DNA of 20,780 nucleotides from an uncultured Collinsella sp. (GTDB lineage: Bacteria; Actinomycetota; Coriobacteriia; Coriobacteriales; Coriobacteriaceae): NCBI GenBank assembly GCA_900552295.1, contig URZB01000003.1, positions 1-20,780 of the forward strand. The letters run 5' to 3'. Of this stretch, positions 7,538 through 15,744 are shown piece by piece. A program made the position numbers and the translations under genes. The stretch's first letter is position 1. Each line of letters begins with the position of its first letter. The notes below the pieces were generated by a model that was given only the letters and a program-made list of their open reading frames with translations, made no database searches and was not told the DNA's origin.

Positions 7538-7575
7538 TTGACATTGTGTCAAAAATAGTATTGACGAACCGTCAA
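7538..7575. promoter_or_regulatory. Twin operator palindromes in the divergent flavoprotein-tetR region
   Basis: Two perfect inverted repeats share the form TTGAC-N5-GTCAA: 7538-7552 (inner bases ATTGT) and 7561-7575 (inner bases GAACC). Their centres are 23 bp apart, about two helical turns. They lie between the flavoprotein start (7444) and the TetR start (7634). On the minus strand a possible -35 (TTGAAT) and -10 (TACTAT) flank the second palindrome. This is the expected geometry for a TetR-family dimer controlling both directions. Binding by the neighbouring regulator is inferred. Confidence 0.7.
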
Positions 7576-7633
7576 CAATATTCAAGACTGTTAGGCGAAC
7601 GGTCAGGCAAAAGAGGATGAAAGGCGGCAAAAC

Positions 7634-8296
7634 ATGGGCAACAACACAGCAGGTACCTCTGTGGTCGATGCCGTCCCCGCATCCGATAGCGCGGCAAAGC
7701 GCCTGACGGGCGACGAACGCCGTCGCGAGATCCTCGATGCCGTGCGCACCGTAAGCTCCGAGCTGGGCGTGTCCCACCTATCGGTATCGGCCGTGACCAA
7801 GCGAGCCGGCTGCACGCGTTCATTGTTCTACCACTACTTCGCCGACATGGACGCCGCCGTCACCGCCGTCATGGACGAGGCGATCGACGGTTTTATCTCC
7901 GAGCTCGAGCAGTGGAATGCCAACCGCATCGTCGGTGATATCGAGGGCGCACTCGACACCGTCGCCCCGCTCTTTAAGCGCCTGGTCGCCAGCGGCCACG
8001 AGCTGCCGAGTACGCTCACCTCAAGCAGCGGCGCGCTCTACGGCGGCTTTTTGCACAACGTGGTCCAGCGCGTGGCGCAATATATCTGCGACACCACCGT
8101 GGTGGACTTTGTCGCCCATCATGAGCTACGCATCGACCATGTCTACGAGACGTTCTACACCCTCATCATGGGGTTGTTGATGTATATCCGCACGCACCCC
8201 GATGTGCCCGACGAGACGGTCAAGGAAATCATCGCCTCGACACTCCACATCGAGGGCTATACCGCCAAGTATCCGGAGCGCAAGCCCCAGAACTGA
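7634..8296 (+). CDS. TetR/AcrR family transcriptional regulator
   Basis: The 220-residue protein has a TetR-type N-terminal DNA-binding domain at about residues 28-80. RREILDAV opens helix 1, SVSAVTKRAGCTRSLFYHYF is the helix-turn-helix (about 51-69), and the following helix starts near DMDAAVTAVM. The remainder is a helical ligand-binding domain of unknown specificity. The first 25 residues are a polar extension before the domain, so a slightly later start is possible, though no better-placed start codon is visible. It is divergent from the flavoprotein gene and followed after 63 bp by the membrane protein gene. The paired TTGAC-N5-GTCAA palindromes upstream are its probable operators, which would give autoregulation as well as control of the flavoprotein. 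Confidence 0.9.
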   Translation: MGNNTAGTSVVDAVPASDSAAKRLTGDERRREILDAVRTVSSELGVSHLSVSAVTKRAGCTRSLFYHYFADMDAAVTAVMDEAIDGFISELEQWNANRIVGDIEGALDTVAPLFKRLVASGHELPSTLTSSSGALYGGFLHNVVQRVAQYICDTTVVDFVAHHELRIDHVYETFYTLIMGLLMYIRTHPDVPDETVKEIIASTLHIEGYTAKYPERKPQN

Positions 8297-8359
8297 CGAC
8301 ATTTGGCCAAACTGCCCGCGATCAGAAGAGGGGCCGCGGGCGTGTGAAAGGAGAGCAGC

Positions 8360-9367
8360 ATGCTGTTCGATGTTTGGGGTAGCGATACCCTTATCCACTG
8401 GGCCGGCTGGGCCATAGTCTTTATTGGCCTGATCGTGCTCAACGAGGTCGGCCGCCGCACCAAGCTGGGCGCGGCAATCATCTTTGGCGTGGCTCCGCTG
8501 GCCATGACCATCTACTGCGCCGCCATCGCCATCGGCGTCTCGCAGGGTGCCGAGTGGGCGCTCACCAACCCCACCCATGTGTACCAGAACAGCTGGTTCC
8601 ACTACGCCAAGGTATACGCGGCGCTGGCCGGCTGCTGGGGCTTCATTGCCATTAAGTACCAGTGGGGCAAGATCGGCAAGGCACATTGGTTCCGCGCATG
8701 GCCGTTTGTGATCGTCGCCATCAACATCATGATTGCCGTCGTATCCGACTTCGAGAGCGCCTATCACTTCTTTGTCCTGGGCGAGTCCACCTGGGTCACC
8801 TCCGAAGGTGCTACGCAGCTGGCCGGCTGGAACAACGTGTTCAACGGCATCGCCGGTATTATCAACATCTTCTGCATGACCGGTTGGTGGAGCGTCTACG
8901 CCTCCGAGGATCAGACCGACATGCTGTGGCCCGATATGACCTGGGTCTACATCATCGCCTACGATATCTGGAACTTCTGCTACACCTACAACTGCCTGCC
9001 CACCCACTCCTGGTTCTGCGGCTTTGCGCTGCTTCTGGCGCCCACCGTCGCCGCCTTTATCTGGAACAAGGGCGGCTGGATCCAGAACCGCGCCTTTACG
9101 CTGGCCATTTGGTGCATGTTTGCCCAGGTGTTCCCGTACTTCCAGGAGGAGTCCATCTTTGTGACCCACTCCACGCTCGACCCCGGCGCCGCTACCGCGG
9201 TCTCGATCGCCGCTCTGGTCGCCAACGTCGCCGCGATCATCTACATCGCCTACCGCGCCAAGAAGCTCGGCCGCAATCCCTACAAGCAGGATGTCTTTGA
9301 GGGCACCAGCGATTGGGAGAAGGCTACCGCTCGCCGCGCCAAGGTGGATTACGCGCACGCCGAGTAA
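8360..9367 (+). CDS. Polytopic membrane protein, DUF5692-like
   Basis: A 335-residue integral membrane protein with about nine hydrophobic segments (roughly 11-28, 37-60, 81-99, 112-130, 155-177, 192-208, 215-235, 244-260 and 277-298) and a basic, soluble C-terminal tail. It is rich in Trp, Tyr and Phe, with stretches such as GWNNVFNGIAG and YDIWNFCYTYNC that look like conserved intramembrane sites. I recognise it as resembling DUF5692, a family of unknown function seen in Coriobacteriia. It has no transporter or heme-binding signature that I can identify. The start is well supported by AAAGGAG six bases upstream. It follows tetR in the same direction and ends before a strong terminator, so tetR and this gene probably form one transcript. 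A partner role with the divergent flavoprotein is inferred. Confidence 0.85.
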   Translation: MLFDVWGSDTLIHWAGWAIVFIGLIVLNEVGRRTKLGAAIIFGVAPLAMTIYCAAIAIGVSQGAEWALTNPTHVYQNSWFHYAKVYAALAGCWGFIAIKYQWGKIGKAHWFRAWPFVIVAINIMIAVVSDFESAYHFFVLGESTWVTSEGATQLAGWNNVFNGIAGIINIFCMTGWWSVYASEDQTDMLWPDMTWVYIIAYDIWNFCYTYNCLPTHSWFCGFALLLAPTVAAFIWNKGGWIQNRAFTLAIWCMFAQVFPYFQEESIFVTHSTLDPGAATAVSIAALVANVAAIIYIAYRAKKLGRNPYKQDVFEGTSDWEKATARRAKVDYAHAE

Positions 9368-9438
9368 CGCGCCTGACGCAGACATCGCTTGAGCGCGAAG
9401 CAGCATAGCCGGCTCCGCGCAACTCAACGCATTGCAGA

Positions 9439-9478
9439 GCCCCCGGAATGTGATTCGTTCGCGTTCCGGGGGCCTTTT
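9439..9478 (+). terminator. Rho-independent terminator after the DUF5692-like gene
   Basis: GCCCCCGGAA (9439-9448) pairs perfectly with TTCCGGGGGC (9464-9473) around a 15-nt loop, followed by CTTTT. It lies about 70 bases past the stop codon. The rest of 9368-9600 shows no gene; TTATATTT and TACAGT stretches near 9529-9575 could serve the next gene as promoter elements, but no clear pair stands out. Confidence 0.88.
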
Positions 9479-9600
9479 GCTGCCGCGAGGATGCGGCCGA
9501 ACGATGCGCTCGAGTTAAATCGGATCTTATATTTCGCACGCGCTTTATATGGCTCCATTTTTGGGTACAGTGTTGTCCCGATATTGAGCTTGGGGGATAT

Positions 9601-11097
9601 ATGAAAGATGAGACGATGGGCCAAGAGGATGCGGCCCAAGATGCAGAAGCTTGCGCTGAGGCCTTGGAGAGCTTAGACCGGATTTCACTCGATGAGATTG
9701 CGTTTGACGATTCGGGCGTTGATGTGCAGGATGAGCCGGAAACCGAGGCGCAATCCGATGATCAGGATGCAGGCGACGTTGAGCCTGCCGAGGATGAGGC
9801 AGATCACGAAGACACCGAAAGCGAGGCCGGCAACCAGCCCGAATCCGACACGGGCGAGGAAACCGTCTTGCTCGACAGCTTGCCGGCCGAGGATTCGCTG
9901 ACCCGCGAGCTTCCTGGCCTGGGTTCCGCACCAGCCGTGGACGAGACCATCGCCATGGGCGATATTCCCCTACCGTCCGTTCCCTCGGCACGCGAGGCCG
10001 AGGTTCGCCATCGCAAGATGTCGCCCAAGCGCCGCAATCTGATGGTCGCCGGCATCGTGGCCGTCGCGCTCGTCGCCGGCGGTGCAGGCTATGCTGCCTG
10101 GAACGGATATCAGCAAGAGCAGGCTGCCGCTGTCGCCGCCAGTGCGCACACGATGATGTCGGTCCAGATTGGCGTGCATGCCGCGGACCTCGACTGTTCC
10201 ACCGGCTCCAAGATTCCCGTACAGGTAAGCGGTCAGGACGCTGATGGCTCCTCCGTGAGCGAAACGCTCTATGTTGACGAGCACGGCCGCGGCATCAAAC
10301 TGCTGCCCGGCGATTACACGCTCTCCATCGCTGCCTCCCCCATCGCGGCCGACGGCACCATCTATACCGTCCCGACCACCAAGACGCAGGTCACCGTTAA
10401 GAGCGATGGACAGGATTTAAGTGCCCAGGCCACCTTTAAGCTCAAGGTGCCTTCGGCCGACACGGTGACTGACGACCAGATCGATGCCGCCGCCAAGTAT
10501 GCCGAGGAGGGCGGTGCGAGCTCCGCCGCGGCTGCCAAAGTGCTCCAGCAGGCAGCAACCGCGCGGCGCGACGCCGCCGTCAATGCCGTGAGCGCGCAAA
10601 AGGCACAGGCGTCCCGTGATGCTGACGCTCGCCACAAGGCAACCGACCTCTACCAGCTCGATATTCCCGTCGAGTGGTACGGCAAGGTCGCAACTTGGCA
10701 AAACGGAAGCACGCTATGCATCTATCTGAGCGACGACGCCAATACGCCGCTCGTGACGCTCGTCGCGGTGCGCGAGGGCGAGAGCTTTACGCCCGATGAA
10801 GGCGATACGGTTTTGGGTGCGGCCAATCTAGGCAACGGTTATACCGTCTACGCCAGCGGCCCCGTCTATCCGTACGTGGTGCCCCAGACCATCAACGGAC
10901 GGACGCAGAACCCCGTGTCAACCTACCCCATGGACACGGCCATTGAGCTTGTCGAGCTTACGACCGGCAACCGCTATACGTATAGCCAGATCAAGAACGA
11001 CCTGGTGGGTAAAGACGGCAAGGCCGATGGTGCCACTAAGCTCGAAACCGACTACCTCGCGCAGATCCTGCTGCCGAGTATCAAAGCCCAGGACTAG
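9601..11097 (+). CDS. Single-pass membrane protein with acidic cytoplasmic N-terminus, unknown function
   Basis: I do not recognise this 498-residue protein. Residues 1-130 are extremely acidic and low in complexity (runs of D/E with S, A and Q). A basic patch RHRKMSPKRR (136-145) precedes one transmembrane helix (about 146-168), so the acidic part lies inside and the rest outside. Residues 180-290 look beta-rich (VQIGVHAADLDC, IPVQVSGQDADG), like an Ig-type or carrier domain. Residues 295-345 form an Ala-rich helix with possible coiled coil. The C-terminal 150 residues form another folded region. There is no sortase signal and no lipobox. GGGGGATAT just before the ATG supports the start. It stands alone between a terminator and the convergent ATPase gene. 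A cell-envelope function is likely but unproven. Confidence 0.75.
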   Translation: MKDETMGQEDAAQDAEACAEALESLDRISLDEIAFDDSGVDVQDEPETEAQSDDQDAGDVEPAEDEADHEDTESEAGNQPESDTGEETVLLDSLPAEDSLTRELPGLGSAPAVDETIAMGDIPLPSVPSAREAEVRHRKMSPKRRNLMVAGIVAVALVAGGAGYAAWNGYQQEQAAAVAASAHTMMSVQIGVHAADLDCSTGSKIPVQVSGQDADGSSVSETLYVDEHGRGIKLLPGDYTLSIAASPIAADGTIYTVPTTKTQVTVKSDGQDLSAQATFKLKVPSADTVTDDQIDAAAKYAEEGGASSAAAAKVLQQAATARRDAAVNAVSAQKAQASRDADARHKATDLYQLDIPVEWYGKVATWQNGSTLCIYLSDDANTPLVTLVAVREGESFTPDEGDTVLGAANLGNGYTVYASGPVYPYVVPQTINGRTQNPVSTYPMDTAIELVELTTGNRYTYSQIKNDLVGKDGKADGATKLETDYLAQILLPSIKAQD

Positions 11098-11170
11098 CCT
11101 GGCGCAGCAAGGTGCTCCCCAACCGTGATGAGGGAGCCAGGAGGTCCTGACCCCACAGGTCCATAGATGA

Positions 11171-12523
11171 TTAGGCAAGGAGCCACTTCCATGCGGGCAC
11201 AACGTGGACCACACCGTGCTCGCATGAAATATCGGTCTGTTCATCCATGGTAACGATTGCCGACTCGCCAAGATCGAACTGGGCCATCGAGGCATCAAGC
11301 GCGGCAATTTCGCGCTCGCGCGTTTTCTCACGTGCCATATCCGCACTCACCTGAATCAGGCTATAAGCCCGCATGAGAAGCGCGTCCCCAGCCACAAAGT
11401 CCACCTCATGGCTTTTGCTCTTCTCTTTGATCAGCAGGCGGCAGACCGAGCCGGTCCTCACCGCGGGAGTCTTTCTTCTTAGCGCATTGAACACTGCGGT
11501 CTCGAGCCTCTGGCCCTGGTCCAATGCCGATGCCGGAGAGAATGCTCCAAACATCGCAGGGTCGACAGCGTAGACCTTAGACGCAGACCGCATGTTATTT
11601 GCCAGTGAACGCGTGAACTCCGGCACAGAAAATAACAGGTAGGCGTCCTCATAATACTCAAGTAAGTCGCTGAGCGAATTACGACTGACGGGTATCTGTC
11701 TGCTCTTGAACTCGTTGTACACTTTGTTCACTGACAGCTCTCGTCCCGAAGATGCCATACACCGCGTCAAGAACAGCGATGCCAGGCGAGGGTTCTTGAC
11801 GTCGTAACGTTCAACGACGTCCATGGCGACCGTTCGCGAAGCATATTCCTGTAGCAGCTGAATCGCGTCTGCAGGCGTCTGCTCAAGTGTCGCGATGAAT
11901 CCCCCTCGTTCAAGATACCCGATCAGATGATGTCGAAGCAGCGCTGCATCGCTCGGGGAAAAGGTCGCATCTGACTCGAGAACGCTCCCCGTCTTATATC
12001 GAACGTATTCCGAAAAACTCAACGGAAAAAGCTCTCGCACAAGAGAACGACCCCTGAACTCGCTCTTAAGTTCTGAGGACAGCATCTTAGAAGAAGATCC
12101 CGTCACATAGACGGTCGCTTTCTCCGTATCGACTACACGCCGCAGAAACGCACCCCATTCGGGAATTTCCTGGATCTCGTCAAAGAAAATGTAAGCGCCC
12201 TCGGTTCGAGCAACAGGATACAGCGCATAGAACGTGTCGAGCACGTCCGCCAGCAGCGATGGCTCATACGGGCGCAAGCGCTCATCCTCAAAATTGAAGT
12301 ATAGCATCCGGTCAAGCTCGACGCCCCGGTTCTGAAGCCGCCACATCTCCTGATACAGGCGATACGTCTTTCCACAACGGCGGGCCCCCACAATCACATT
12401 TACGATGTTGTCGCGCTTTGGCTCCTGTGGGTTTCCTAGATCAAGGTCTCGCTCAAAGACCTGCGGAACCCCCTGCTGTTCAAAGTCCTTTATTTTCTGG
12501 GCGATCAAGTCGTTGAATGCCAT
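11171..12523 (-). CDS. AAA family ATPase with DUF4143 domain
   Basis: The 450-residue protein has the AAA_14 plus DUF4143 build. Walker A is GARRCGKT (46-53), Walker B YIFFDEIQEI (111-120), and a sensor-like VYVTGSSS follows (138-145), then GRSLVRELFPLSFSEY (158-173), typical of this family. The C-terminal half has the nuclease-like DUF4143 features, including EVDFVAGD, which resembles the PD-(D/E)XK fold. The family is widespread, frequently patchy in distribution and of unknown role. The start at 12523 has GGAG six bases upstream. By eye the gene is less GC-rich than its neighbours. A 60-nt palindrome directly before the ribosome binding site and a tRNA-like fragment nearby fit horizontal acquisition. 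It converges on the gene ending at 11097. Confidence 0.9.
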   Translation of the reverse strand: MAFNDLIAQKIKDFEQQGVPQVFERDLDLGNPQEPKRDNIVNVIVGARRCGKTYRLYQEMWRLQNRGVELDRMLYFNFEDERLRPYEPSLLADVLDTFYALYPVARTEGAYIFFDEIQEIPEWGAFLRRVVDTEKATVYVTGSSSKMLSSELKSEFRGRSLVRELFPLSFSEYVRYKTGSVLESDATFSPSDAALLRHHLIGYLERGGFIATLEQTPADAIQLLQEYASRTVAMDVVERYDVKNPRLASLFLTRCMASSGRELSVNKVYNEFKSRQIPVSRNSLSDLLEYYEDAYLLFSVPEFTRSLANNMRSASKVYAVDPAMFGAFSPASALDQGQRLETAVFNALRRKTPAVRTGSVCRLLIKEKSKSHEVDFVAGDALLMRAYSLIQVSADMAREKTREREIAALDASMAQFDLGESAIVTMDEQTDISCEHGVVHVVPAWKWLLA

Positions 12524-12531
12524 TATTCTCC

Positions 12532-12591
12532 AATCTTGCTCTCTAGCTAATCAAAATTATAGTGATTCTTGATTAATTAGAGAGCAAGATT
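12532..12591. repeat. 60-nt near-perfect palindrome before the ATPase start
   Basis: AATCTTGCTCTCTA (12532-12545) pairs perfectly with 12578-12591. After a two-base mismatch, TAATCAA (12548-12554) pairs with TTGATTA (12569-12575), leaving a 14-nt loop. On the minus strand it ends next to the GGAG ribosome binding site of the ATPase gene. The loop contains a TATAAT on that strand. It may be an operator, a translational control hairpin, or the end of a small mobile element. Confidence 0.8.
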
Positions 12592-12619
12592 ATATCTGAC
12601 TTGATTAACACTTAAGCAA
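12589..12619 (-). promoter_or_regulatory. Possible promoter of the DUF4143 ATPase gene
   Basis: On the minus strand TTGCTT (12614-12619) and TATAAT (12589-12594) are 19 bases apart, slightly long. The start point would fall within the 60-nt palindrome. A second TATAAT (12556-12561) lies in the palindrome loop. On the plus strand the same bases form an imperfect 9-bp stem (12600-12620) followed by six T, which could act as a terminator, though no plus-strand gene is present to use it. Confidence 0.4.
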
Positions 12620-12640
12620 GTTTTTTCACTATTACTGCTC

Positions 12641-12680
12641 GAAGGATGCCGAGTGGCCGAGAGGACAACCAAGCTCGAAT
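12641..12680 (+). pseudogene. Possible remnant of a tRNA-Ser 5' half
   Basis: GAAGGATGCCGAGTGG and the following CCGAGAGGAC resemble the acceptor and D-arm start of a bacterial tRNA-Ser, and CTCGAAT resembles an anticodon loop with CGA. The anticodon stem does not pair and no variable arm or T-arm follows, so it is not a working tRNA. It could be chance similarity. It sits next to the possibly acquired ATPase gene. Confidence 0.3.
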
Positions 12681-12702
12681 GCGACTCCCTGGACAGTCGA
12701 TT

Positions 12703-12734
12703 TGGGACGGGACTTTTTTGACTACCCCGTCCCA
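12703..12734. repeat. Perfect 9-bp hairpin TGGGACGGG
   Basis: TGGGACGGG (12703-12711) pairs with CCCGTCCCA (12726-12734) around a 14-nt loop containing six T. A shorter CGACT/AGTCG repeat (12682-12699) lies just before it. There is no T-run after the stem in either direction, so it is a poor terminator; it looks like a dispersed repeat. It stands between the ends of the 64-residue gene and the ATPase upstream region. Confidence 0.5.
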
Positions 12735-12767
12735 GAAAATCATCGCCAAATTAGCTACTTGATGCAA

Positions 12768-12962
12768 TTAGCGCCACGGGTCAGCTTCGAACATCGGCTC
12801 ACGCTCGGGGCGTCGGTCGCTGTAGGGGTCGTAACCGTCATCGTCCTCGTTCTCGGCACGAATGTAGGGGTCGCACGGCTTGGGCGCCGGTTTCGGTGCG
12901 GGCTTTGGTGCGGCGGACGCGGCGTTAGTCGCCGGCGTGTTCGTCTTGATCTCGACGTTCAT
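12768..12962 (-). CDS. Small Pro/Ala/Lys-rich hypothetical protein, 64 residues
   Basis: I do not recognise this protein. It has a short N-terminal stretch (MNVEIKTNTPATNAASA), a proline-lysine repeat (PKPAPKPAPKP, about residues 19-29), and an acidic, Tyr-rich tail (ENEDDDGYDPYSDRRPE) ending MFEADPWR. It is probably unstructured, with no membrane or signal segment. The frame is open further upstream, but ATG at 12962 stands eight bases after AAGGAG, whereas the ATG at 12968 is only two bases from it. It follows clpB in the same direction but after a strong terminator, so it needs its own promoter or read-through. The good ribosome binding site and clean start argue for a real gene. Confidence 0.6.
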   Translation of the reverse strand: MNVEIKTNTPATNAASAAPKPAPKPAPKPCDPYIRAENEDDDGYDPYSDRRPEREPMFEADPWR

Positions 12963-13013
12963 CTGCATATCTCCTTGCCATGTACTCATGCTCAACATCA
13001 TCGATTGTCGCAC

Positions 13014-13051
13014 GAAAAAGGGCGGCGGACCCAATTGGATCCGCCGCCCTT
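13014..13051 (-). terminator. Rho-independent terminator of clpB
   Basis: AAGGGCGGCGGA (13018-13029) pairs perfectly with TCCGCCGCCCTT (13040-13051) around a 10-nt loop. On the minus strand the stem runs into TTTTTCG. It lies 45 bases past the clpB stop codon and before the 64-residue gene. Confidence 0.92.
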
Positions 13052-13095
13052 GGCGTTTTGCGATGAGGGGCGGTTTTAAAGCCGGCCCCAAAAAT

Positions 13096-15723
13096 CTACT
13101 CAGCGTCGGGGACCTCGTAGGTGGCCGCCGGCGTATTGTCGCACACGACGGTAAAGCCGCCGTCCTTGTCGACATCGACCGTCACCTGATCGCCCTCGCG
13201 CACCGTGCCGTCGATGATAGCGGCGGCGATGGCATCCACGACCTCGCGCTGGACCAGACGCTTGAGCGGACGGGCGCCAAAGACCGGGTCCAGGCCGCCC
13301 ACGGCGAGCATCTGCTTGGCCGCCGGGGTGATGGCAAGCGTCATGCGCTCCTTGGCCAGACGCGCGCGGACGTCGGCGAGCTGGATGTCGACGATCTTCT
13401 CGATCTGCGCCATGCCGAGCGGATGGAACACCACGATATCGTCGATACGGTTGAGGAACTCGGGGCGGAAGGTCTGAGCCATGGCCGCGTCGACCTGATG
13501 GCGCATCTCCTCCTCGTCCTTGCCGGAAAGCTCAGCGATAGCCTTGGAGCCCACGTTAGACGTCATGATGATGATCGTGTTCTTGAAGGATACCTGGCGA
13601 CCCTGACCGTCGGTCAGACGGCCGTCGTCAAGCACCTGCAGCAGCACGTTGAAGACATCCGGGTGAGCCTTCTCCATCTCGTCGAGCAAGATCACGGAAT
13701 ACGGACGACGGCGCACGGCCTCGGTGAGCTGGCCGCCCTCGTCGTAGCCGACGTATCCCGGGGGCGCACCGATCAGACGCTGGACGCTGAACTTCTCCAT
13801 GTACTCGGACATGTCGATACGCACGAGTGCGCGCTCGTCATCGAACAGGCACTCGGCTAGAGCCTTGGCGAGCTCGGTCTTACCCACGCCGGTGGGGCCC
13901 AGGAAGAAGAAGCTGCCAATGGGCTTGTCCGGATCGGAGAGGCCCGCACGGCTGCGGCGCACAGCTGCGGCGACGGCGGAGACGGCCTCGTCCTGGCCGA
14001 TGACGCGCTTATGCAGCTCACCCTCCAAGCCCTTCAACTTGTCGAGCTCGCCCTGCATCATCTTGGACACGGGCACGCCGGTCCAGGCACTCACGACCTC
14101 GGCGATCTCATCGGAGGTCACCTGTTCGTTGAGGCCCTCGCCGTCCTGCTGCTTTTGTGCCTCGAGCGCAGCCTCGGAATCCTGAATCTGTTGCTGCAGA
14201 CCCGGGATCACGGAATAGCGCAGCTCGGACGCACGGCCCAGGTCGCCGTTACGCGTCGCGCGCTCCTCTTCGCTCTTGGCCTCGTCAAGCTGGCTCTTAA
14301 GCTCCTGCACGTGGTCAATGGCGTTCTTCTGGTTGAGCCAGCCGGCCTTTTGCACGTTGAGTTTTTCCTGGACCTCGGCAATCTCCTGGCGCAGGGCCTC
14401 CAGACGCTCCTTGGAGGCGTCATCGGTCTCTTTCATGAGCGCCTGTTCCTCGATCTGCAGCTGAGTGAGCTGACGCGTGGTGGCGTCGATCTCGACCGGC
14501 ATGCTGTCGAGTTCCATGCGCAGGCGGCTTGCCGCCTCATCGACCAAATCGATGGCCTTGTCGGGCAGGAAGCGGTCGGCGATGTAGCGATCGGAGAGGT
14601 CGGCAGCTGCCACGAGCGCGCTATCGGTGATATGCACACCGTGGAAGATCTCGTATTTCTCCTTGAGGCCACGCAGGATCGAGATGGTGTCCTCGACGGT
14701 AGGCTCGCTCACCATCACGGTCTGGAAACGACGCGCGAGCGCCGCATCCTTTTCGATGTACTTGCGGTATTCGTCGAGCGTGGTCGCGCCGATCGCGTGC
14801 AAGTCGCCACGGGCAAGCGCCGGCTTGAGAATGTTGCCGGCGTCCATGGAGCCCTCGGTGGCACCCGCGCCCACGATGGTGTGGAGCTCATCGATGAACA
14901 GGATGACCTTGCCCTCGGACTTTTGCACTTCCTTGAGCACGGCCTTCAAGCGGTCCTCGAACTCGCCGCGGTATTTGGCGCCGGCGACCAGCGCGCTCAT
15001 GTCGAGCTCGATAAGGTCGCGGTCGCGCAGGGTGCTCGGCACGTCGCCGGCCACGATACGCTGGGCAATGCCCTCGACGATGGCCGTCTTGCCGACGCCC
15101 GGCTCACCGATGAGCACGGGGTTGTTCTTGGTGCGACGGGACAGGACCTGGATGGTGCGGCGAATCTCATCGGTACGGCCGATGACCGGGTCGAGCTTGC
15201 CGGCGCGGGCCAGATCGCAGATGTTGCGACCGTACTGCTCCAGCGCCTCAAACTGAGTCTTGTCCTCGGCAGACGTCACGCGGTCATCGCCACGCAGCTC
15301 CTCGTAGACTTGCTCGATGCGCTCCTTGGTGACGCCGGCGTCGCGCAGTACGCGGCCCGCCTCGCCCTTGTCCTCGGCAAGCGCCATCAGCAGATGCTCA
15401 GTCACCACAAAGCTGTCGCCCATCTTGGTGGCCTTCTTCTCGGCCTTTTCGATGACGCGGACGAGCTCGTTGGACAGGCCCATCTGCTGGCCCTCGCCCG
15501 AAACCTTGGGCGCGTGGTCGATGGCATCCTGTGTGGAGCGTGCGAGCTGAGCCGGGTCGGCACCGATGCGCTCGATGATCACGGAGATATTGCGCTCGCC
15601 GGCACCGAGCAGGGCAGACAGCAGATGAATCGGCTCCACCGCGCCGGCCTGCGCATCGGCAGCCGTGCTCATGGCGGTCTGCAGCGCCTCGCGCGACGTC
15701 ATTGCTAGCTTATCGATTCTCAT
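13096..15723 (-). CDS. clpB: ATP-dependent chaperone ClpB
   Basis: The 875-residue protein is a full-length ClpB disaggregase, which threads aggregated proteins through a hexameric ring with help from DnaK. The N-terminal Clp domain covers about 1-145. The first AAA+ domain has Walker A GEPGVGKT (206-213) and Walker B VILFIDEL (273-280). The coiled-coil middle domain lies at about 400-530 and separates ClpB from ClpA and ClpC. The second AAA+ domain has Walker A GPTGVGKT (609-616) and Walker B VILLDE (677-682). There is no ClpP-binding loop signature that I can see. The start has GAGGTG six bases upstream. The gene has its own terminator. I see no HAIR or CIRCE element upstream, so heat-shock control is not evident from sequence. 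Confidence 0.97.
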   Translation of the reverse strand: MRIDKLAMTSREALQTAMSTAADAQAGAVEPIHLLSALLGAGERNISVIIERIGADPAQLARSTQDAIDHAPKVSGEGQQMGLSNELVRVIEKAEKKATKMGDSFVVTEHLLMALAEDKGEAGRVLRDAGVTKERIEQVYEELRGDDRVTSAEDKTQFEALEQYGRNICDLARAGKLDPVIGRTDEIRRTIQVLSRRTKNNPVLIGEPGVGKTAIVEGIAQRIVAGDVPSTLRDRDLIELDMSALVAGAKYRGEFEDRLKAVLKEVQKSEGKVILFIDELHTIVGAGATEGSMDAGNILKPALARGDLHAIGATTLDEYRKYIEKDAALARRFQTVMVSEPTVEDTISILRGLKEKYEIFHGVHITDSALVAAADLSDRYIADRFLPDKAIDLVDEAASRLRMELDSMPVEIDATTRQLTQLQIEEQALMKETDDASKERLEALRQEIAEVQEKLNVQKAGWLNQKNAIDHVQELKSQLDEAKSEEERATRNGDLGRASELRYSVIPGLQQQIQDSEAALEAQKQQDGEGLNEQVTSDEIAEVVSAWTGVPVSKMMQGELDKLKGLEGELHKRVIGQDEAVSAVAAAVRRSRAGLSDPDKPIGSFFFLGPTGVGKTELAKALAECLFDDERALVRIDMSEYMEKFSVQRLIGAPPGYVGYDEGGQLTEAVRRRPYSVILLDEMEKAHPDVFNVLLQVLDDGRLTDGQGRQVSFKNTIIIMTSNVGSKAIAELSGKDEEEMRHQVDAAMAQTFRPEFLNRIDDIVVFHPLGMAQIEKIVDIQLADVRARLAKERMTLAITPAAKQMLAVGGLDPVFGARPLKRLVQREVVDAIAAAIIDGTVREGDQVTVDVDKDGGFTVVCDNTPAATYEVPDAE

Positions 15724-15744
15724 GGAATCACCTCTCTTGGGGTG

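Noticed and set aside
5411-7558. Long plus-strand open frame opposite the flavoprotein gene
   Set aside because: The minus-strand product has many exact cofactor motifs; the plus-strand one is rich in Leu/Ala/His/Gly with no motif, an antisense artefact. The same applies to frames opposite clpB, the hydratase and the DUF5692-like gene.
7445-7777. N-terminal extension of the flavoprotein up to 7777
   Set aside because: The extension would cross the operator region and overlap the start of tetR; its composition is unlike the domain, and ATG 7444 has a good ribosome binding site.
12641-12740. Functional tRNA-Ser
   Set aside because: Only the 5' part looks like a tRNA; the anticodon stem does not pair and T-arm and acceptor 3' strand are missing.
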